Source: Verrucomicrobiaceae bacterium (GTDB taxonomy: Bacteria > Verrucomicrobiota > Verrucomicrobiia > Verrucomicrobiales > Verrucomicrobiaceae). From it: DNA of 64,000 bases. Shown one piece after another: positions 60,594 to 64,000 of the stretch. Where the stretch lies: contig JABTUN010000001.1 of the NCBI GenBank assembly GCA_015075365.1, positions 124,001 through 188,000 on the forward strand, given 5' to 3'. Under the pieces are notes generated by a model, which saw only the letters and a list, made by a program, of their open reading frames with translations, did no database searches and was not told where the DNA came from. The position numbers and the translations under genes were made by a program. Numbering within the stretch: the stretch's first letter is position 1; each line of letters starts with the position of its first letter.

Positions 60594-60626
60594 AAAAGGC
60601 AGGGGCACGACGCTCCTGCCTTTTTT
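60594..60626 (+). terminator. Rho-independent terminator after the thioredoxin gene
   Basis: Stem AAAGGCAGG / CCTGCCTTT followed by six T residues, 24 bases after the stop. Confidence 0.85.
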
Positions 60627-60690
60627 GCTGCCGTGCTGTCTCAAAAACCGGGTGGCGCGCCGGTCATCACCGGGCTAATCAAGCCGGCTC

Positions 60691-62250
60691 ATGAGCACGA
60701 CCAAGCCCCCCGCCAGCATACCCGCCGAACCCGCGCGCTCCACACGCGCCACGCGCCTGTTTCTCGGCCTCGTCTGCTTCCTGGCGGGAGCGGCGATCAT
60801 GGTGATCGAAATCAGCGCGTTCCGGCTGCTGGCGCCGTATTTTGGCAACACCGTCTTCACCTCCACCGCGCTCATCGGTGTCATCCTGGTGGCGTTCAGC
60901 GTCGGCGGCTACCTCGGCGGCTGGCTGGCGGACCGGAAGATGGCGCTCGATTTGATCGGCTGGCTGCTCGCGGGCGCGGCCGTGCTGACGCTCTTCATTC
61001 CAGCCCTGCACGCGGCCTTCAGCCTGCGTTTGAGCGGCGGCGGTGTGATCAGCGGCCCGGTGATGATCTCGCTCATCCTTTTCGCGGTGCCCGGCGTGCT
61101 GCTGGGAGCCGTTTCGCCGGCCTCGGTGCGCTTTTACAGCCTGGCTGACAAGGACAGCCACATTGGCGCCTCGGCGGGCACGATCAGCATGCTCGGATCG
61201 CTGGGCAGCTTTGTCGGCACGTTCTTCTCCGGCTTTTATCTCCTGCCAAGCTTCGGTGTGAAGAGCATTTTCATCGCCGCGGGCATGGTTTTGCTGATGC
61301 TGGGCGCCGCCGCCTTTGTGATGGCGCGGAACTCGCTCAAGCAGCAGGCGCCCATCCTGCTCAGCGGCCTTGTGGCGGGCTTCTTCGGCTGGAAGGCGGA
61401 GCCGCAGGCCATGAAGGACGTGATCTACGAGCACGAGAGCGTGTACCACCACATCCGCGTGCTGGAGTTCGGTGTGAAGCCCTACCGGCAGCGCGTGCTG
61501 ATGCTCGACTCCACGCAGGAGGGCGGCATGAACGCCGACACGGGCGAGTTGATGCTGCCGTATCAGGAATACTGGAAGCTAGCCCTGCTGCGCGAGAAGG
61601 AGAAGGTGGAAAGCGCCCTCTTCATCGGCGCGGGCGCGTTTGGCATGCCGGAGAATGTCTCGCGCGACTTTCCTGAAGCGGAGGTCGATGTCGTCGAAAT
61701 CGACCCGCAGGTCATCGAGGTGGGCCGGAGGTTCTTCCGGCTGGACGAGCATCCGCGTGTGAAGGCGCACGCGTCGGACGCGCGGCGCTTTTTCCACGGC
61801 TCCGGGCAGAAGAAGTGGGATCTCATTTTTGGGGATGCCTACAACGGCAAGCACGCCATCCCCGCGCACCTGGCCACGCAGGAGTTTTTCCAGCAGGTGG
61901 CCGACCACCTCACGCCGGAGGGCGTTTACATCATGAACATGATCGCCAGCGTCAACGGCCGGAAATCGGAGCTCACCGCCGGCATGATCACGACCTTGCG
62001 AAATGTCTTCCCGCACATCGAGGTCTTCGGCGTCGGCGGACGGCCCGACGAGACACAAAACGTCATCTTGCTGTGCAGCCGCCAGGAGATGAAATCACGC
62101 CTCACGGACCGCTACTTTGCGCCGGGGTCCTGGCAGCAGCGGCTCACCCACCGCCGCGTGCCGCCCGGCCAGCTACCGCGCCCGGGCATCGCCTTCACCG
62201 ACGACCTTAATCCAGTGGACGCGATCATCGCCAGGGGGTTGCTGGAATAG
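60691..62250 (+). CDS. Membrane protein with spermidine-synthase-like domain
   Basis: A 519-aa protein. The N-terminal ~230 residues hold about seven membrane segments (LFLGLVCFLAGAAIMVIEIS and onward). The C-terminal part is spermidine-synthase-like: ALFIGAGAFGMPENVSRDFP, VDVVEIDPQVIEVGRRFF, WDLIFGDAYNGKHAIPAHLA. Such fusions are widespread and usually have unknown aminopropyl- or methyl-transfer substrates. It is probably not a cytosolic SpeE. Confidence 0.85.
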   Translation: MSTTKPPASIPAEPARSTRATRLFLGLVCFLAGAAIMVIEISAFRLLAPYFGNTVFTSTALIGVILVAFSVGGYLGGWLADRKMALDLIGWLLAGAAVLTLFIPALHAAFSLRLSGGGVISGPVMISLILFAVPGVLLGAVSPASVRFYSLADKDSHIGASAGTISMLGSLGSFVGTFFSGFYLLPSFGVKSIFIAAGMVLLMLGAAAFVMARNSLKQQAPILLSGLVAGFFGWKAEPQAMKDVIYEHESVYHHIRVLEFGVKPYRQRVLMLDSTQEGGMNADTGELMLPYQEYWKLALLREKEKVESALFIGAGAFGMPENVSRDFPEAEVDVVEIDPQVIEVGRRFFRLDEHPRVKAHASDARRFFHGSGQKKWDLIFGDAYNGKHAIPAHLATQEFFQQVADHLTPEGVYIMNMIASVNGRKSELTAGMITTLRNVFPHIEVFGVGGRPDETQNVILLCSRQEMKSRLTDRYFAPGSWQQRLTHRRVPPGQLPRPGIAFTDDLNPVDAIIARGLLE

Positions 62251-62258
62251 CTGGATGA

Positions 62259-62639
62259 TTACCCGAGGTGCGTCGTGTAGGCAGCCGCGGTCATGAGCTT
62301 CTCAAACTCCGCCGCGTTCGACGGCTTGATCTTGAAGATGTGCCCGGCGGCGTAGGGATCGGTGTTGATGAGGCCGGGCTCGCTTTGCAACGCCTCGTTC
62401 ACCGCCACGATCTCGCCACTGACCGGCGCGTAGATGTCGCTGGCGGCCTTCACGGACTCGATCACGCACACCTGCTGGCCAGCGGTCACAACGGAGCCGA
62501 TCTTCGGCAGATCGACGAACACGACATCCGTCAGTTCCGCCTGTGCGTGATCGGTGATGCCCACTGGCGCGGGATCCTGCGTCGGATCAATCCATTCATG
62601 GGAGTCACGATAGCGGAGATGGTCTGGAATGTTGCTCAT
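62259..62639 (-). CDS. gcvH: Glycine cleavage system H protein
   Basis: A 126-aa protein: [11 protein letters not shown] at the start, [18 protein letters not shown] with the lipoylated K64, and [19 protein letters not shown]. It shuttles the methylamine group on lipoate between P, T and L proteins. No gcvT or gcvP gene adjoins it. It ends eight bases from the convergent spermidine-synthase-like gene. Confidence 0.94.
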   Translation of the reverse strand: MSNIPDHLRYRDSHEWIDPTQDPAPVGITDHAQAELTDVVFVDLPKIGSVVTAGQQVCVIESVKAASDIYAPVSGEIVAVNEALQSEPGLINTDPYAAGHIFKIKPSNAAEFEKLMTAAAYTTHLG

Positions 62640-62805
62640 GGCACGGATGTTTTAGACCGGCCGGAAAACGTTTCCAGCGCGCATTGTGGCAAAAAACATG
62701 TCCGCCGCCCGGGTCACGGAGACAGCTGAAAGCGCGGGGTATCCGGCGTCCTTGTCCTTGTTTCGTTGTTCCCGCTCCGCATGATCCCATCACCGAGTTT
62801 TGTCC

Positions 62806-63909
62806 ATGCCACCTTCGCTCCATGATCTGACCTTTGACCAAGTCACCCGCCTGCTGACGGAGGAGGGGCTGCGCCCGGCGCACGCGAAAACGCTTTGGAA
62901 CACGCTGCAATACCGCTCCATGACCGATCCGCTGGCCCGCCCTGACCTGGCCCCGCCGCTGCGCCGCTGGCTGGAGCAGGCGCTGTCCGGCGGGGCGTGG
63001 ACGCTCGACACGCCTGCGGTCACCTCCGATGTCCCCAGCAGCGACGGCCTGACGAGGAAAGCGCTGCTCAAGCTGACTGACGCGCAGGAAATCGAGACCG
63101 TGATCATGGGCTACGAGGGGCGGCATACCGCGTGCATCAGCACACAGGCAGGCTGCGCGATGGGCTGCGTGTTTTGCGCGACAGGGCAGATGGGCTTCGT
63201 GCGCCATCTGAGGCCCGGCGAGATCGTGGCACAGGTGCATCACGCACGCCGCGTGCTGGCGGACGAGGGGAAACATCTGCGCAATCTTGTCTTCATGGGA
63301 ATGGGGGAGCCGCTGCACAACTACGACGCGGTGATGACCGCGCTCGACATCATCACGCACACCAGCGGCATCAATATCGGCCCCTCGAAGGTCAGCATCT
63401 CCACCGTGGGGGTCGTGCCGGGCATCCGCCGCCTGGCGGAGGAAGGCCGCCCCTACAATCTGGCCGTCTCCCTGCACGCGGCGAGCGACGAAGAACGCGG
63501 TGCCATCGTTCCAGCGAACGCCAAATGGCCTCTGGCGGAGCTGCTGGACGCGTGCCGGGAGTACAACGCCCGCACCGGCAGACGCATCTTCTTCGCCTGG
63601 ACGCTGATCGCCGGTGTGAATGACTCACCGGAACATGCCCGGCGAGTGGCGGCGCTGCTGCACGGACTGGACGCGCATGTGAATCTGATCCCGCTGAACC
63701 GCACACCGGGTTATGCAGGGGAGGAAAGCGCGGATGAGGCGGCGGACGAGTTTCACCGCATTTTGCAAAGCGCCGGCTTTCCCTGCACGATCCGTCAGCG
63801 CCGCGGGATTGACGTGGCCGCGGGCTGCGGCCAGCTACGGGCTGAAAAGCAGCGTTCGCGCGCAGGAAGGACCGCCGCGGGCGCATCTTCCGCGCTGCTT
63901 CCGGCGTAG
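62806..63909 (+). CDS. rlmN: 23S rRNA / tRNA adenine-C2 methyltransferase (radical SAM)
   Basis: A 367-aa protein with the radical-SAM cluster motif CAMGCVFCATGQMGF (CxxxCxxC), KHLRNLVFMGMGEPLHNYDA, LAVSLHAASDEERGAIVPAN and a C-terminal active-site Cys (GIDVAAGCGQL). It methylates C2 of A2503 in 23S rRNA and A37 in tRNA. The ATG at 62806 is preferred to a TTG two codons earlier. The tail is Ala/Arg-rich. Confidence 0.93.
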   Translation: MPPSLHDLTFDQVTRLLTEEGLRPAHAKTLWNTLQYRSMTDPLARPDLAPPLRRWLEQALSGGAWTLDTPAVTSDVPSSDGLTRKALLKLTDAQEIETVIMGYEGRHTACISTQAGCAMGCVFCATGQMGFVRHLRPGEIVAQVHHARRVLADEGKHLRNLVFMGMGEPLHNYDAVMTALDIITHTSGINIGPSKVSISTVGVVPGIRRLAEEGRPYNLAVSLHAASDEERGAIVPANAKWPLAELLDACREYNARTGRRIFFAWTLIAGVNDSPEHARRVAALLHGLDAHVNLIPLNRTPGYAGEESADEAADEFHRILQSAGFPCTIRQRRGIDVAAGCGQLRAEKQRSRAGRTAAGASSALLPA

Positions 63910-63951
63910 AGTATCCTGTCTTTTGAATTTTCGAGCCTCCAACAGCCCCGC

Positions 63952-64000
63952 ATGACCTTCCTCCGTCCCCGATTCTCCATCATGATCTGGTGGCTCGCCC
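63952..64000 (+). CDS. Partial CDS cut by the window end
   Basis: An ATG at 63952 opens MTFLRPRFSIMIWWLA and runs to the end of the window. A basic N-terminus plus an aromatic hydrophobic run suggests a membrane or secreted protein. Too little is present to identify it. Confidence 0.35.
   Translation, partial: MTFLRPRFSIMIWWLA

Overview
The window is GC-rich, densely packed bacterial chromosome, most likely from the Verrucomicrobiota (Verrucomicrobiales-like). This is inferred from the gene mix: a PEP-CTERM surface protein, a kinase-type protein ending in C-type lectin and SUMF1 domains, a Planctomycetes/Verrucomicrobia-type DUF1587/1592/1588/1585 cytochrome protein, a Tat-exported Gfo/Idh/MocA oxidoreductase, a secreted sulfatase, a ceramidase-like protein, a pseudopilin and a 46-residue-repeat propeller protein. 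I saw no rRNA, tRNA, CRISPR array, phage or insertion sequence.

Layout. 1-2.9 kb: end of a lectin/SUMF1 protein, a LuxR-type regulator, a 42-bp tandem repeat, a hypothetical protein. 2.9-8.3 kb: a 1180-aa PEP-CTERM repeat protein, a lipoprotein, rpmB. 8.4-14.3 kb: a 2[4Fe-4S] protein with a cysteine-rich partner, a 1004-aa repeat protein, and an NtrC-type regulator without a GAFTGA loop. 14.4-23.5 kb: small membrane protein plus sulfatase, GYF_2 protein, pseudopilin, DUF3592 and TIGR02206 membrane proteins, HD-domain nuclease, D-2-hydroxyacid dehydrogenase. 23.5-28.3 kb: a potassium locus (kup, two small genes, truncated KdpD-like kinase, KdpE-like regulator). 28.4-34.3 kb: radC, polyprenyl synthase, LysM lipoprotein/amidase pair, homoserine dehydrogenase, DUF4256. 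34.4-40.3 kb: Gfo/Idh oxidoreductase and a YnbC/YnbD-like pair split by an ATPase gene whose 5' end carries three palindromic 54-bp repeats. 41.0-47.4 kb: seven tightly coupled genes (membrane protein, epimerase-like, TIM-barrel, FAD enzyme, two glycosyltransferases, methyltransferase), probably for a cell-surface glycan or glycolipid. 47.4-64 kb: ceramidase-like protein, tpiA-pgk, thiG, DUF1592-type cytochrome, dtd, Ser/Thr kinase, yicC, parB, lipoprotein, thioredoxin, spermidine-synthase-like protein, gcvH, rlmN.

Themes. Genes overlap by ATGA in many places, so translational coupling is common. Intergenic gaps hold several families of low-complexity inverted repeats, a few of which recur. 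An 18-bp box with an 11-bp direct repeat lies 55-58 bp upstream of both kup and the KdpD-like gene and suggests a small potassium regulon. The best leads for something undescribed are the 54-bp palindromic array fused in frame to the ATPase, the intergenic repeat families, the glycan operon with unusual catalytic motifs, and the GAFTGA-less NtrC-type regulator. All functions are read from sequence motifs only; no database search was run.
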